Assembly (NCBI GenBank): GCA_016713005.1
Contig: JADJPY010000012.1
Span: forward strand, 620,001-684,000
Direction: 5' to 3'
Length of the DNA: 64,000 bases
Source: Ramlibacter sp.
GTDB taxonomy: Bacteria > Pseudomonadota > Gammaproteobacteria > Burkholderiales > Burkholderiaceae_C
Below are positions 34,883-43,856 of the stretch, in pieces (position 1 is the stretch's first letter; each line of letters opens with the position of its first letter). The notes beneath the pieces are model-generated. The model saw nothing but the letters and a program-made list of their open reading frames with translations, did no database searches and was not told where the DNA came from. The translations under genes were made by a program, and so were the position numbers.

Positions 34883-36151
34883 ATGAGCATCGCGGGCATT
34901 CCGGTTGAGTTCCTGTTTTTTGCGCTGACGCTGCTGGGCGTGGCGCTGTTCCACCACTACACACTGTATGTCGCCCTCACCGGCATGGTGGTGATTGCGG
35001 CCTACAAGCTGGGCTTCACCGATTTCAGCCTCGTGCACCACTTGGCCCACGAGTGGGTGACGCTGGCCAACCTGCTGGGCCTGTTGCTTGGATTCGCGAT
35101 CCTGTCGGACCATTTCGAGCGAAGCGAGGTGCCCGCGTTGCTGCCGCGCTACCTGCCCGATGACTGGAAGGGCGGCTTCGTCATGCTGGTGCTGGTGTTC
35201 GTGCTGTCCAGCTTCCTGGACAACATCGCCGCCGCCATGATCGGCGGGACCATGGCCGCCGTGCTGTACCAACGCCGGGTGCACATCGGCTTCCTGGCCG
35301 CCATCGTGGCCGCCAGCAATGCCGGCGGGGCGGGCAGCGTGGTTGGCGACACCACCACCACGATGATGTGGATTGCCGGCGTCAACCCGCTGCAGGTGCT
35401 GGACGCCTACATTGCCGCTGTCCCGGCGTTGCTGATCTTCGGCATCCTCGCGGCACGCCAGCAGCATGCCTACCAGCCCATCATGAAAGACAGCCCCACC
35501 GGTGTCCACGTACACAAGGCACGGCTGGCCATCGTGGCCATCATCCTGGTGAGCGCCATTGCCGCCAATGTCTGGTTCAACCTCCATTCCCCCGCCGTGC
35601 TGGACAGCTTTCCGGTGATCGGAACAGCGGTCTGGGTGGCCATCCTGGTCACCGCCTTCTGGCGCAAGCCCACGTGGAGCTTGCTGCCCGAGGCCACCCG
35701 GGGCAGCGTCTTCCTGCTGTCTCTCGTGATGTGCGCGTCCATGATGCCGGTCGAGAAGCTGCCACTGGCGTCGTGGCAGTCCACGCTGGGGCTGGGGTTT
35801 GTCTCGGCAGTGTTTGACAACATTCCCCTCACTGCGCTGGCCATCCGCCAGGGTGGCTACGACTGGGGCTTCCTGGCCTACGCTGTCGGGTTCGGCGGCT
35901 CGATGATCTGGTTTGGTTCATCGGCCGGCGTCGCGCTGTCCAACCTGTATCCCGAGGCACGGTCGGTCGGCGCGTGGATCAAGGGCGGATGGCATGTTGC
36001 CGTGGGATATGTGGTGGGCTTTTTCATCCTGCTGGCCGTGCTGGGCTGGCATCCCGAGCCGCTGCGCAACAAGAAGGCCGCCCTTGACGCCACCCCGGTT
36101 GCTACCATTTTTATAGCGGACCAACTAGCCCCCACGGGGCCTGCAGCCTGA
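34883..36151 (+). CDS. NhaD/ArsB-superfamily (citrate-transporter-like) membrane antiporter
   Basis: 422-aa polytopic protein of the ion-transporter superfamily. SSFLDNIAAAMIGGTMAAVL and SAVFDNIPLTALAIRQGGYD are the two inverted-topology motifs (…DN(I/P)A…) typical of NhaD-type Na+/H+ antiporters. AGGAGSVVGDTTTTMMWIAG is the conserved re-entrant loop. About eleven membrane spans are visible. I start at ATG 34883, with ACGGAG upstream. The last 18 codons and the stop (VATIFIADQLAPTGPAA) come from repeat copy 6, giving a tail unrelated to the family. Confidence 0.88.
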   Translation: MSIAGIPVEFLFFALTLLGVALFHHYTLYVALTGMVVIAAYKLGFTDFSLVHHLAHEWVTLANLLGLLLGFAILSDHFERSEVPALLPRYLPDDWKGGFVMLVLVFVLSSFLDNIAAAMIGGTMAAVLYQRRVHIGFLAAIVAASNAGGAGSVVGDTTTTMMWIAGVNPLQVLDAYIAAVPALLIFGILAARQQHAYQPIMKDSPTGVHVHKARLAIVAIILVSAIAANVWFNLHSPAVLDSFPVIGTAVWVAILVTAFWRKPTWSLLPEATRGSVFLLSLVMCASMMPVEKLPLASWQSTLGLGFVSAVFDNIPLTALAIRQGGYDWGFLAYAVGFGGSMIWFGSSAGVALSNLYPEARSVGAWIKGGWHVAVGYVVGFFILLAVLGWHPEPLRNKKAALDATPVATIFIADQLAPTGPAA

Positions 36152-36154
36152 AAA
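36097..36154 (-). repeat. 58-bp dispersed repeat, copy 6 (C-terminus and stop of NhaD-like gene)
   Basis: Reverse copy, same strand sense as copies 3 and 9. TTTTCAGGCTGCAGGCCCCG is at element positions 1-20 and GCTATAAAAATGGTAGC at 38-54. Read in the usual reverse frame (GCT ACC ATT TTT ATA GCG), it ends in the TGA stop codon. Confidence 0.9.
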
Positions 36155-36167
36155 CCCATAAATTACC

Positions 36168-37157
36168 ATGCAAAAGCCCAAAATCCTGATCGCACGCGCC
36201 ATCCCGCCGGCAGCACTGGAGCGGCTGGCCGGGCATTTCGACGTCGAGGCCAACCAGGCCGACGAGCTGTGGAGCCGCGCCGAATTCACCGAACGCATGA
36301 GCGGCAAGGACGGCGCGTTCACCACCGGGGGCGAGCGCATCGATGCGGAGCTGCTCGCCGCCTGCCCCCGCCTTCGCATCTGCGCCAACATGGCCGTGGG
36401 CTACAACAACTTTGACGTGCCTGCCATGACGGCCGCCGGCGTGCTGGCCACCAATGCACCCGATGTACTGACCGAGACAACCGCCGACATGGGCTTTGCC
36501 CTGCTGATGGCCACCGCCCGGCGCATCAGCGAGAGCGAAGCCTACCTGCGCGCGGGTTTGTGGAACAAGTGGCGCTACGACATGTTCACCGGCACCGATG
36601 TGCACGGCGCCACGCTGGGTGTGCTGGGCATGGGCCGCATTGGCCAGGGGGTGGCGCGCCGTGGAGCCCACGGCTTCGGCATGAACGTGATCTACCACAA
36701 CCGCTCCCGGCTGGATGCGCAGACCGAGGCGGCTTGCAAGGCCCGCTACGTCAGCAAGGAAGCGTTGTTCCGCGAGGCCGACCACGTGGTCCTGGTCCTG
36801 CCCTATTCGAAGGAAGCCCATCACACCGTGGGAGCCACCGAGATCGGCTGGATGAAGCGCACGGCCACGCTGGTCAATATCGGCCGCGGTGGCTTGGTTG
36901 ATGAAAACGCGCTGGCCGACGCGCTGGGCGAAGGGCGCCTGCTGGGCGCGGGTCTGGATGTGTTCGAGGGCGAGCCCACGGTCAACCCCAGGCTGCTGGC
37001 GCTGAAGAACGTCGTGCTCACGCCGCACATTGCCAGCGCCAGCGTGCCCACCCGGCTGGCCATGGCCAACCTGGCGGCGGACAACCTGATCGGGTTTTTC
37101 AGCGGCGCGGGCCCCAAGACGCCGCTGAACCCCGACGTCCTGAACCGCCGGGCCTGA
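36168..37157 (+). CDS. D-2-hydroxyacid dehydrogenase (glyoxylate/hydroxypyruvate reductase type)
   Basis: 329-aa NAD(P)-dependent reductase. The Rossmann GVLGMGRIGQGVARR, catalytic Arg in NIGRGGLVDENAL, Glu in DVFEGEP and His in LTPHIAS are in place. The pattern ANMAVGYNNFDVPAMTAAGV resembles GhrB/gluconate reductase and glyoxylate reductase. Its role could be glyoxylate or 2-ketogluconate reduction; the edd-eda genes are far off in this window, so no direct link. It ends 3 nt before rmuC. Confidence 0.93.
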   Translation: MQKPKILIARAIPPAALERLAGHFDVEANQADELWSRAEFTERMSGKDGAFTTGGERIDAELLAACPRLRICANMAVGYNNFDVPAMTAAGVLATNAPDVLTETTADMGFALLMATARRISESEAYLRAGLWNKWRYDMFTGTDVHGATLGVLGMGRIGQGVARRGAHGFGMNVIYHNRSRLDAQTEAACKARYVSKEALFREADHVVLVLPYSKEAHHTVGATEIGWMKRTATLVNIGRGGLVDENALADALGEGRLLGAGLDVFEGEPTVNPRLLALKNVVLTPHIASASVPTRLAMANLAADNLIGFFSGAGPKTPLNPDVLNRRA

Positions 37158-37160
37158 CGC

Positions 37161-38501
37161 ATGGATGTTGCCGGCTGGATCGCCATTGCACTGGGGTTGC
37201 TGAACCTGCTCGTGCTGGTCTGGCTGGCGCTGCGCCCAGCGGGGACGGATGGCCGCTCCGAGGTTCTGGCGGCCGTGCAGGCCAGCGGTGAGCGCGTGGA
37301 GCGCGAACTGCGTCGCGAGGTGGGCGAATCGGCGCGCGGTGCGCGCCAGGAGCTGACGCACAACCTGGCCAGTTTCCAGGAGGCGCTTGTCAAGCAGGGC
37401 GCCGAGGCCACGCGCACCCAGAACGCGCAGATCGATGCTTTCGGGCAGCAACTGGCGCTGCTGCAGAAGACACTGTCGGACACGCTGACGCTGCAGTTGA
37501 CGGGGCTGAGCGAGTCCAACGCCAGGCGGCTGGCCGAGGTGCGTGCCACGCTGGAGACGCAGCTCGCGCAGATGCAGCAGACCAACGCCGCCAAGCTCGA
37601 TGAAATGCGCAGGACGGTCGACGAAAAACTGCAGGCCACGCTGGAAACCCGCCTGGGCGAGAGCTTCAAGCAGGTGGCCGACCGGCTGGAGCAGGTCCAC
37701 AAGGGCCTGGGCGAGATGCAGAGCCTGGCGCAGGGTGTGGGTGACCTCAAGCACCTGCTCACCAACGTCAAGACGCGTGGCATGTTTGGCGAGGCGCAGT
37801 TGGCTGCGCTGCTGGAGCAGGTGTTCGCGCCCGACCAGTACGCCGTGCAGGTGGTCACGCGCCCGGGCGGCAGGAACCCGGTGGATTTCGCCATCAAGAT
37901 GCCGGGCCGCGCCACCGATGGCACGCCACTGTGGCTGCCCATTGATGCGAAGTTTCCCAACGAAGACTACGAGCGCCTGCTGGACGCGCAGCAGCGCGCC
38001 GATGCCGCCGGCGCCGAGGCCGCAGGCAAGGCGCTGGAAGCCCGCATCCGGCTGGAAGCCAAATCGATTGCCGAAAAGTATGTCGAGCCGCCGTACACCA
38101 CCGATTTCGCCATCCTGTTCCTGCCCACAGAAGGGCTGTACGCCGAGGTGCTGCGCCGCCCTGGCCTGATGGAGGTGTTGCAGCGCGAGCACCGCGTCAC
38201 ACTGGCCGGGCCGACCACGCTGATGGCGATCATGAACTCGCTGCAGATGGGCTTTCGCACGCTGGCGCTGGAAAAGCGCTCCAGCGAGGTCTGGCAGGTG
38301 CTGGGCGCCGTCAAGACCGAGTTCGGCAAGTTCGGTGACGTGCTGGCCCGGGTCAAGACGCAGACCGAAACCGTGCTCAACACGCTCAACAGCGCCGAAC
38401 AGCGCAGCCGCGTGATGGGACGCGCCCTGCGCCAGGTGGAAGCCCTGCCCGAGGGCGAGGCGCAGGCGCTGTTGCCGACCCCGGAAGAGGGCGGGCCTTG
38501 A
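37161..38501 (+). CDS. rmuC: DNA recombination protein RmuC
   Basis: 446-aa RmuC, limiting inversions at short inverted repeats. It has an N-terminal membrane anchor (AGWIAIALGLLNLLVLVWLA), a long coiled coil at about residues 35-190 rich in Glu/Gln/Arg/Leu, then the nuclease-like RmuC domain (RGMFGEAQLAALLEQVF, NPVDFAIKMPG, LPIDAKFPNEDYERL). The PD-(D/E)XK-like residues sit in DFAIK and IDAKFP. The start follows the dehydrogenase closely, and its stop overlaps the MFS start. Confidence 0.94.
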   Translation: MDVAGWIAIALGLLNLLVLVWLALRPAGTDGRSEVLAAVQASGERVERELRREVGESARGARQELTHNLASFQEALVKQGAEATRTQNAQIDAFGQQLALLQKTLSDTLTLQLTGLSESNARRLAEVRATLETQLAQMQQTNAAKLDEMRRTVDEKLQATLETRLGESFKQVADRLEQVHKGLGEMQSLAQGVGDLKHLLTNVKTRGMFGEAQLAALLEQVFAPDQYAVQVVTRPGGRNPVDFAIKMPGRATDGTPLWLPIDAKFPNEDYERLLDAQQRADAAGAEAAGKALEARIRLEAKSIAEKYVEPPYTTDFAILFLPTEGLYAEVLRRPGLMEVLQREHRVTLAGPTTLMAIMNSLQMGFRTLALEKRSSEVWQVLGAVKTEFGKFGDVLARVKTQTETVLNTLNSAEQRSRVMGRALRQVEALPEGEAQALLPTPEEGGP

Positions 38502-39640
38502 CCGCTGAGCTGGCCCGCCTGATTCTTGGCCATGTTTTCCTGCACGCCTGCATGGCCGGCACGCGGATGGCTGCGCCGCTGTGGGCTCTGCGCGAGGGGT
38601 ACAGCCCCGTGGCCGTGGGCGTGCTGCTGGCGCTGTTTGCGCTGACCCAGGTGTTCCTCGCGCTGCCGGCGGGCCGGTATGCCGATCGCCACGGGCTGAG
38701 GCGGCCTGTGGCCCTGTCGGTGCTGGTGGCCTGTGCGGGAGCGGCCCTGGCGGCTCTGGTGCCATCGTTTGCCACGTTGTGCGTCGCTGCACTGCTGACC
38801 GGCGGCGCCACCGGGGCCGCGTCAATTGCGCTGCAGCGCCATGTGGGCCGCGCCGCCGAAGGGGCCACGCAGCTTCGCCAGGTGTTCAGCTGGCTGGCCA
38901 TCGGCCCGGCGGTTTCCAATTTCCTCGGGCCTTTTGCAGCCGGGTTGCTGATCGACCATGCGGGATTCCGCTGGGCGTTCTTTGCCATGGCCTTGCTGCC
39001 GCTGACCAGCTGGTTCTGGGTGCGCCGCACGCGTGAGCTTCCTCCGGTGCCGGTGGCGCAAGGCGCAGCGCCCTCGCGCGCCTGGGACCTGGCACGCGAA
39101 CCGGCCATGCGCCGGCTGCTGATGGTCAACTGGCTGTTGGCCTCGTGCTGGGACGTGCACACCTTTGTGGTGCCGGTGCTGGGACACGAGCGAGGCTTCA
39201 GCGCATCGGCCATCGGCTCCATCCTGGGCGCGTTTGCCATCGCGGCAGCCGTGATCCGGCTGGTCCTGCCGGTGGTGGCCGCACGGCTGAAGGAGCATGT
39301 CGTGGTGTGCGCGGCGATGGTGGCCACCGCCGTGCTGTTCGGCATCTATCCCTTGTTGCCGTCGGCCTGGGCCATGGGCATCTGCTCGGTGCTGCTCGGG
39401 TTTGCGCTGGGTTCGGTGCAGCCTATGATCATGAGCATGCTCCACCAGATCACGCCCCACCACCGCCACGGCGAGGCGCTGGGCCTGCGCCTGATGGCCA
39501 TCAATGCGTCCAGCGTGGCCATGCCCCTGTTGTTCGGTGTGGCGGGCGCCGCGGCCGGTGTGTCGGTGGTGTTCTGGTTCGTGGGCGCACTGGTGGGTAC
39601 GGGTGCGCGCAGCGCCTGGTCGCTCAGGGCGCAACCATGA
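38498..39640 (+). CDS. MFS transporter
   Basis: 380-aa major-facilitator protein with 12 predicted helices. The loop 2-3 motif GRYADRHGLRRP is clear. The start is a TTG at 38498 overlapping the rmuC stop (TTGA), giving MTAELARLILGHVFLHAC; no ATG nearby is better placed. The substrate is unknown; small single-domain MFS proteins like this often export drugs or metabolites. Its stop overlaps the nhaA start by 4 bp. Confidence 0.88.
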   Translation: MTAELARLILGHVFLHACMAGTRMAAPLWALREGYSPVAVGVLLALFALTQVFLALPAGRYADRHGLRRPVALSVLVACAGAALAALVPSFATLCVAALLTGGATGAASIALQRHVGRAAEGATQLRQVFSWLAIGPAVSNFLGPFAAGLLIDHAGFRWAFFAMALLPLTSWFWVRRTRELPPVPVAQGAAPSRAWDLAREPAMRRLLMVNWLLASCWDVHTFVVPVLGHERGFSASAIGSILGAFAIAAAVIRLVLPVVAARLKEHVVVCAAMVATAVLFGIYPLLPSAWAMGICSVLLGFALGSVQPMIMSMLHQITPHHRHGEALGLRLMAINASSVAMPLLFGVAGAAAGVSVVFWFVGALVGTGARSAWSLRAQP

Positions 39641-40782
39641 ACAACGCACGCCGCGACGGATTGCTGCTGGCCGCCAGCGCCGCCATCGGCATGGCCATCA
39701 TGAACAGCCCCTGGTCGGGCGCTTTCCAGCAATGGCTGGAGCTGTCTGTGCAGGTTGGCGTAGGCGGCTATGTGCTGAACAAGCCGCTGGAGCTGTGGAT
39801 CAATGATTTCCTGATGGCGATCTTCTTCCTGCTGGTGGGTGTGGAAATCAAGCACGAATGGCTGCACGGGGCGCTGTCCACGCCGCAGGCGCGCGTACTG
39901 CCTTTCGGTGCAGCGCTGGGCGGCATGGCGCTGCCCGCGCTCATCTTTGTCGGGATCAACTGGTCACAGCCGGTCAACCTGGCCGGCTGGGCGATCCCGG
40001 CGGCCACCGACATCGCCTTTGCCATCGGCCTCATGGCGATTGCCGCGCCCGGCACGCGTGCGGTCCTGCTGGCGTTCCTGACCGCAGTGGCGGTGCTGGA
40101 CGATCTGGGCGCCATCATCGTCATCGCGCTGTTCTACACCGACCAGCTCAGCAAGGCGATGCTGGGTTTTGCCGCCGCTGCGGTGGCGGTGTTGTTCATT
40201 CTCTCCAGCCTGCGGGTGCGCCGGGTCGCTCCCTATGTGGTGGTGGGGCTGGTGTTGTGGCTGTGCGTGCTCAAGTCCGGCGTGCACGCCACGCTCGCCG
40301 GGGTGGTGCTGGGCCTGTTCCTGCCGGCGTCGCGCGATGGCGGCGGGCCGGCGGAGCAGGTGGCCCATGCCATCAAGCCGTGGATCAGCTGGCTGATCCT
40401 GCCGCTGTTCGGGGTGGTCAACGCTGGCGTTTCGCTCGCCGGCTTCACGCCGTCGGCGCTGTTGCAGCCGGTCACCCTGGGGATCGCCGCAGGTCTGCTG
40501 CTGGGCAAGCCGGCGGGCATCCTGCTGGGAACCTGGGTGGCCAGCCGCTTCGGGGGCGGGCTGCCCGACGGCCTGCGGTTGCGCGACTACGTGCCCGTGG
40601 CCTGCTTTTGCGGGATTGGCTTCACCATGGCCCTATTCATCGCCACGCTGGCCTTTGCGCCGGGCACACCGGCTGCGGATGCGTCCAAGCTTGGTGTGTT
40701 GCTGGGCACCTGCTGCGCATTCCTGGTTGGCGCGGCATGCGCCCGCCTCGCACCTGCGCCGCGCGCTCAGGCCAGCCGGTAG
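39637..40782 (+). CDS. nhaA: Na+/H+ antiporter NhaA
   Basis: 381-aa electrogenic antiporter exchanging 2 H+ for 1 Na+. The ion-binding aspartates are present in AVLDDLGAIIVIALF (paired Asp) and the funnel Asp in PAATDIAFAIGLMA. The pH-sensor end LLVGVEIKHEWLHG and the terminal CGIGFTMALFIATLAF also fit. I start at ATG 39637 overlapping the MFS gene; an open frame of 164 codons upstream is a shadow. It overlaps the convergent LOG gene by 16 bp. With the NhaD-like gene, the window holds two sodium/proton antiporters. Confidence 0.95.
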   Translation: MNNARRDGLLLAASAAIGMAIMNSPWSGAFQQWLELSVQVGVGGYVLNKPLELWINDFLMAIFFLLVGVEIKHEWLHGALSTPQARVLPFGAALGGMALPALIFVGINWSQPVNLAGWAIPAATDIAFAIGLMAIAAPGTRAVLLAFLTAVAVLDDLGAIIVIALFYTDQLSKAMLGFAAAAVAVLFILSSLRVRRVAPYVVVGLVLWLCVLKSGVHATLAGVVLGLFLPASRDGGGPAEQVAHAIKPWISWLILPLFGVVNAGVSLAGFTPSALLQPVTLGIAAGLLLGKPAGILLGTWVASRFGGGLPDGLRLRDYVPVACFCGIGFTMALFIATLAFAPGTPAADASKLGVLLGTCCAFLVGAACARLAPAPRAQASR

Positions 40783-41633
40783 AAGCTGCGGATCGCCTGC
40801 CAGGCGTCCTGCGGTGTGTCCACGTAGCGGATCAATTCCAGGTCGGCGGGGGAGATCGCGCCTTCTTCCAGCATGACGTCCATGTCGAGCAGGCGTTTCC
40901 AGTACGCGCTGCCGCACAGCACGATGGGCACGGGGCGGGCCTTGCGGGTCTGCACCAGCGTGATCACCTCGAACAGTTCGTCCAGCGTGCCAAATCCGCC
41001 GGGGAAGGCCACCAGCGCCTTGGCCCGGATCATGAAGTGCATCTTGCGCAGCGCGAAGTAGTGGAACTTGAAGCTCAGGCTTGGCGAGACATAGGGGTTG
41101 GCCTGCTGCTCATGCGGCAATGCGATGTTCAGACCGACGGTCAGCGCGCCCAGGTCGTGCGCGCCGCGGTTGGCGGCTTCCATGATGCCGGGGCCACCCC
41201 CGGTGCAGATGAACAGCCGTTCCTCAGGTGTGCAGGTGGCGCTGTATCCGGCGACCAGCCGCGCGAACTGTCGCGCCTGCTCGTAGTGCACGGAGGTGCG
41301 GACCAGGCGCTGCGCCTGCGAAACCAGCGTGGCATCTCCGCTGGCCTGTGCGGCGGTCAGACGGGACTGCGCCTCCTCGGGTGACACGAAGCGCGCGCTG
41401 CCGAACACCACCACCGTGTTGTCGCTGCCCTGGGCCTGCTGCGCCAGGTCGGGCTTGAGCATCTCCAGCTGGAAGCGGATACCGCGTGTCTCGCGCCGCA
41501 GCAGGAACTCGGGGTCGGCGAAGGCCAGCCGGTAGGCATCGGCATGCAGGAGTTCGCCGCGGTCGGCATGCGACTGCAGTTCGGCCCAGGCGTCGGCGAG
41601 GCGGCTGTCCTTGAGGTTCTGGGTGCTTTCCAT
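40767..41633 (-). CDS. LOG-family protein (lysine-decarboxylase-like / nucleotide 5'-monophosphate phosphoribohydrolase)
   Basis: 288-aa protein of the TIGR00730/LOG family. The motifs GGGPGIMEAANRGA and FPGGFGTLDELFEVITLVQT are the nucleotide-binding pair of phosphoribohydrolases that release bases (cytokinin-type LOG or PpnN-like). Residues 1-75 form an N-terminal extension seen in the longer bacterial subgroup. CACAAT ends 7 nt before ATG 41633 and there is no Shine-Dalgarno, the leaderless pattern. It is convergent with nhaA and divergent from the next gene. Confidence 0.9.
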   Translation of the reverse strand: MESTQNLKDSRLADAWAELQSHADRGELLHADAYRLAFADPEFLLRRETRGIRFQLEMLKPDLAQQAQGSDNTVVVFGSARFVSPEEAQSRLTAAQASGDATLVSQAQRLVRTSVHYEQARQFARLVAGYSATCTPEERLFICTGGGPGIMEAANRGAHDLGALTVGLNIALPHEQQANPYVSPSLSFKFHYFALRKMHFMIRAKALVAFPGGFGTLDELFEVITLVQTRKARPVPIVLCGSAYWKRLLDMDVMLEEGAISPADLELIRYVDTPQDAWQAIRSFYRLA

Positions 41634-41693
41634 GGCTGGAATTGTGCGCGCAAAACCGGTTATTCTTGCGGCGACAAACGCAGCAGCACCGCC

Positions 41694-42266
41694 ATGAGAG
41701 ACGACAAGCCCTTCCTCTACGCCATCCTTGTGCAAGGGCGCAAGGTGGGTCCCTTTGACCGGCGCACGGTGGTGGGCATGCGCGTCAAGAAGATGCTGGA
41801 GGACGAGCATGTCGTCATCCGCAACGACGGCCTGCAGATGAACGTGGGCGAACTGATCGCCGACCGCTTCGAGATGGCCGATCACTTCCGCCCCAACGAC
41901 ACGCAGTCGCGCAACGTGGCGCCTCCGGCCTCGGGCATCTGGCCCACCTTCCTGGTGGATTTCGGCGGGGGCCTGCGCGCCGGCGCTTTCGGTTTCACGG
42001 GTCGCGGCGAGCTGCGCTACCAGGGTGACCTGCTGCGCCTGACGGGGCGGATGAAAACCGGCCTGATCGGCACCAACGAGGAACGCATCAAGGTGCCGCT
42101 GAGCGGTTTTTCTTCGGTGCGTTTTGACGGACTCAAGGTGCTGCTGCAGCTCAGGCCGGACCAGCCCTACGACGAGGCGCGCCGCGGCGTGCCCTCGGTG
42201 GTGACGCTGGAGAACGACTTCGCCGTGCAGGAGCTGCAGGACCTGCTCAAGCTCAGCGAAGGCTGA
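41694..42266 (+). CDS. Conserved-looking protein of unknown function
   Basis: 190-aa soluble protein that I do not recognise. The N-terminus (FLYAILVQGRKVGPFDRRTV) resembles the start of GYF_2-like domains, which often begin with a Y..hxGpxxGPf pattern. The second half is beta-rich (LRLTGRMKTGLIGTNEERIK, VPLSGFSSVRFDGLKV) and could be a PH-like or PilZ-like barrel. There is no signal peptide or membrane span. I start at ATG 41694 because similarity to ordinary coding pattern begins there. Confidence 0.7.
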   Translation: MRDDKPFLYAILVQGRKVGPFDRRTVVGMRVKKMLEDEHVVIRNDGLQMNVGELIADRFEMADHFRPNDTQSRNVAPPASGIWPTFLVDFGGGLRAGAFGFTGRGELRYQGDLLRLTGRMKTGLIGTNEERIKVPLSGFSSVRFDGLKVLLQLRPDQPYDEARRGVPSVVTLENDFAVQELQDLLKLSEG

Positions 42267-42284
42267 GCCGCTGCGGCGCCGCAG

Positions 42285-43112
42285 TCAGGACGCCCCGGTC
42301 GCCCGACGCGACAGCCACTGCAAGAGGCGCTCGCGCGCAGGCGTGATCTGCTTGTAGGCCAGCGTTGCGTCGCTCATTGAAGCCAGTGCATCGTGCAGGC
42401 GGCGGGCGCCCCCGGCATTGCGCACGGCCTGGGTGAGCGGTTGCAGCATCACGCGGATGGTGAAGACGCTCTGGCCGCAGGGTTGCCCGCGCGCATCGCG
42501 CACCGGCAGGAATGTCTGTCGTTCCACCCGCAGCCAGCAGCCCGTGGCGAGCTGTTCGGCAGAGGCATCGTCGGGCCAGGGCTGTCGGGGATGGCGGCCC
42601 GGGTGCTGGTCAAAGCGACCGTCGGGCACCAGATTCCAGACGAAGCGCTCCCAGGGGTCACCGCCGCAGACCAGGCGCACCAGCGCGTCGCTGGCGGCGA
42701 GCAGGGTGGCGTTGTCGGCCACCGGGGCATGGATGGCAGCAAAGCCGAGCCCGACGCGGTCTTCCGGCGCCCAGTGGGAAGGCGTGCATACGCACAACCA
42801 GGGCACAGTGCCGCTGGCGGCGTCCAGCACCGCAAAATCCTCCTCGAACACCAGTTCCAGCGGATTTTCAGTGCCAAATCGGGCTGTAAGCCCCGTCAAT
42901 GCTGCGTGATTCGCTATCGAATTAATAGCATTCTTGGGGTGGAACCCTGCTGCGCGGAAGCGCGAGGCACCGGCCTGGAGCACCTCGAGCTTTTCGCGGT
43001 ACAGGGCGCTGCCTGTCGCCAGCGGCGTGAGGTGGCGCGCACCGGCGCCCAGCCGCTGCAGGCCGGGTTGCATGCGAAACGGGACGGCGATGCGCTCGAG
43101 ATCAAAGTCCAC
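42285..43112 (-). CDS. DUF3445 (haem-dependent oxidative N-demethylase-like) protein
   Basis: 275-aa member of DUF3445, a family that includes the haem subunit of dimethylamine oxidative N-demethylase. PFRMQPGLQRLG at the N-terminus and GCWLRVERQTFLPVRDARGQ followed by VFTIRVMLQPL are the recognisable blocks. The start is GTG 43112. Repeat copy 7 lies in frame at about residues 60-79 (NAINSIANHAALTGLTARFG). The efp terminator ends 12 bp upstream of the start, so the gene needs read-through or an internal promoter. Confidence 0.82.
   Translation of the reverse strand: MDFDLERIAVPFRMQPGLQRLGAGARHLTPLATGSALYREKLEVLQAGASRFRAAGFHPKNAINSIANHAALTGLTARFGTENPLELVFEEDFAVLDAASGTVPWLCVCTPSHWAPEDRVGLGFAAIHAPVADNATLLAASDALVRLVCGGDPWERFVWNLVPDGRFDQHPGRHPRQPWPDDASAEQLATGCWLRVERQTFLPVRDARGQPCGQSVFTIRVMLQPLTQAVRNAGGARRLHDALASMSDATLAYKQITPARERLLQWLSRRATGAS
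42876..42933 (+). repeat. 58-bp dispersed repeat, copy 7 (inside DUF3445 gene)
   Basis: Opposite strand to the gene. AAATCGGGCTGTAAGCCCCG is at positions 1-20 and GCTATCGAATTAATAGC at 38-54. Its peptide NAINSIANHAALTG is strikingly close to DAIKRIANYPALTG in pcm, because both use the same frame. Confidence 0.9.
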
Positions 43113-43124
43113 ACGGCACCCAAG

Positions 43125-43146
43125 AAAAAGGCCCCTTGCGGAGCCT
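43125..43146 (-). terminator. efp terminator
   Basis: Minus-strand AGGCTCC-GCAA-GGGGCCT (one G-U pair) followed by TTTTT. It lies 39-60 nt after the efp stop. Confidence 0.75.
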
Positions 43147-43184
43147 GTTGGAGAGAAGCTGCCTGCGACGACTGTCGCGGCTGG

Positions 43185-43739
43185 TCAGACGCGCCTTCTG
43201 TATTCCCCGGTGCGGGTGTCGATCTCGACCTTGTCGCCCTGGGCCACGAAAATCGGCACGCCGATTTCGAAACCCGTGGCGATCTTGGCCGGCTTGAGCA
43301 CCTTGCCCGAAGTGTCGCCCTTGACGGCAGGCTCGGTCCAGGTGATTTCGCGCTCGACGCTGGTGGGCAGTTCCACCGAGATCGCCTTGCCTTCGTAGAA
43401 CACCACTTCCAGCGACATGCCGTCTTCCAGGTAGTTCAGTGCGTCGCCCATGTTCTCTGCTTCGACTTCGTACTGGTTGTACTCGGCGTCCATGCAGATG
43501 TACATCGGGTCGGCGAAGTAGGAGTAGGTGCAATCCTTCTTGTCCAGGATGATCTGGTCCATCTTGTCGTCGGCCTTGAAGACCACTTCGGTTCCGAAGT
43601 TGTTCAGCAGGCTCTTGAGCTTCATGCGCACGGTGGCGGCGTTGCGGCCACCGCGGGCGTATTCGGTCTTGAGGACGACCATCGGATCCTTGCCGTGCAT
43701 GATGACGTTGCCGGCGCGGATTTCTTGAGCGATTTTCAT
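43185..43739 (-). CDS. efp: Elongation factor P
   Basis: 184-aa three-domain factor that relieves ribosome stalling at polyproline. The modified loop reads YARGGRNAATV with arginine at position 32, which is the rhamnosylation site in EarP-type organisms (others have Lys34). The earP gene directly upstream agrees. Domain III ends in GVPIFVAQGDKVEIDTRTGE. The start at ATG 43739 gives MKIAQEIRAGNVIM; a 27-codon upstream frame is not used. It has its own promoter overlapping the earP stop codon. Confidence 0.98.
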   Translation of the reverse strand: MKIAQEIRAGNVIMHGKDPMVVLKTEYARGGRNAATVRMKLKSLLNNFGTEVVFKADDKMDQIILDKKDCTYSYFADPMYICMDAEYNQYEVEAENMGDALNYLEDGMSLEVVFYEGKAISVELPTSVEREITWTEPAVKGDTSGKVLKPAKIATGFEIGVPIFVAQGDKVEIDTRTGEYRRRV

Positions 43740-43840
43740 AACGGTACTGAGGGTTGGCGCCGCTGCACGCGGCGAAGTGTGCGCATCAGGCCGGCGGGGC
43801 CTGCCTGCCCGCCGGTCCACAGGACGCAGCGGGTTTGCGC

Positions 43841-43856
43841 AAAGCCTTGAATTTTA
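43841..43856 (-). promoter_or_regulatory. efp promoter with shared start-site motif
   Basis: Minus-strand TAAAAT (43856-43851) includes the earP stop TAA, then TC and AAGGCTTT (43848-43841). This is the same layout as at rpsP and rplS. The leader to efp is about 100 nt. Confidence 0.6.
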
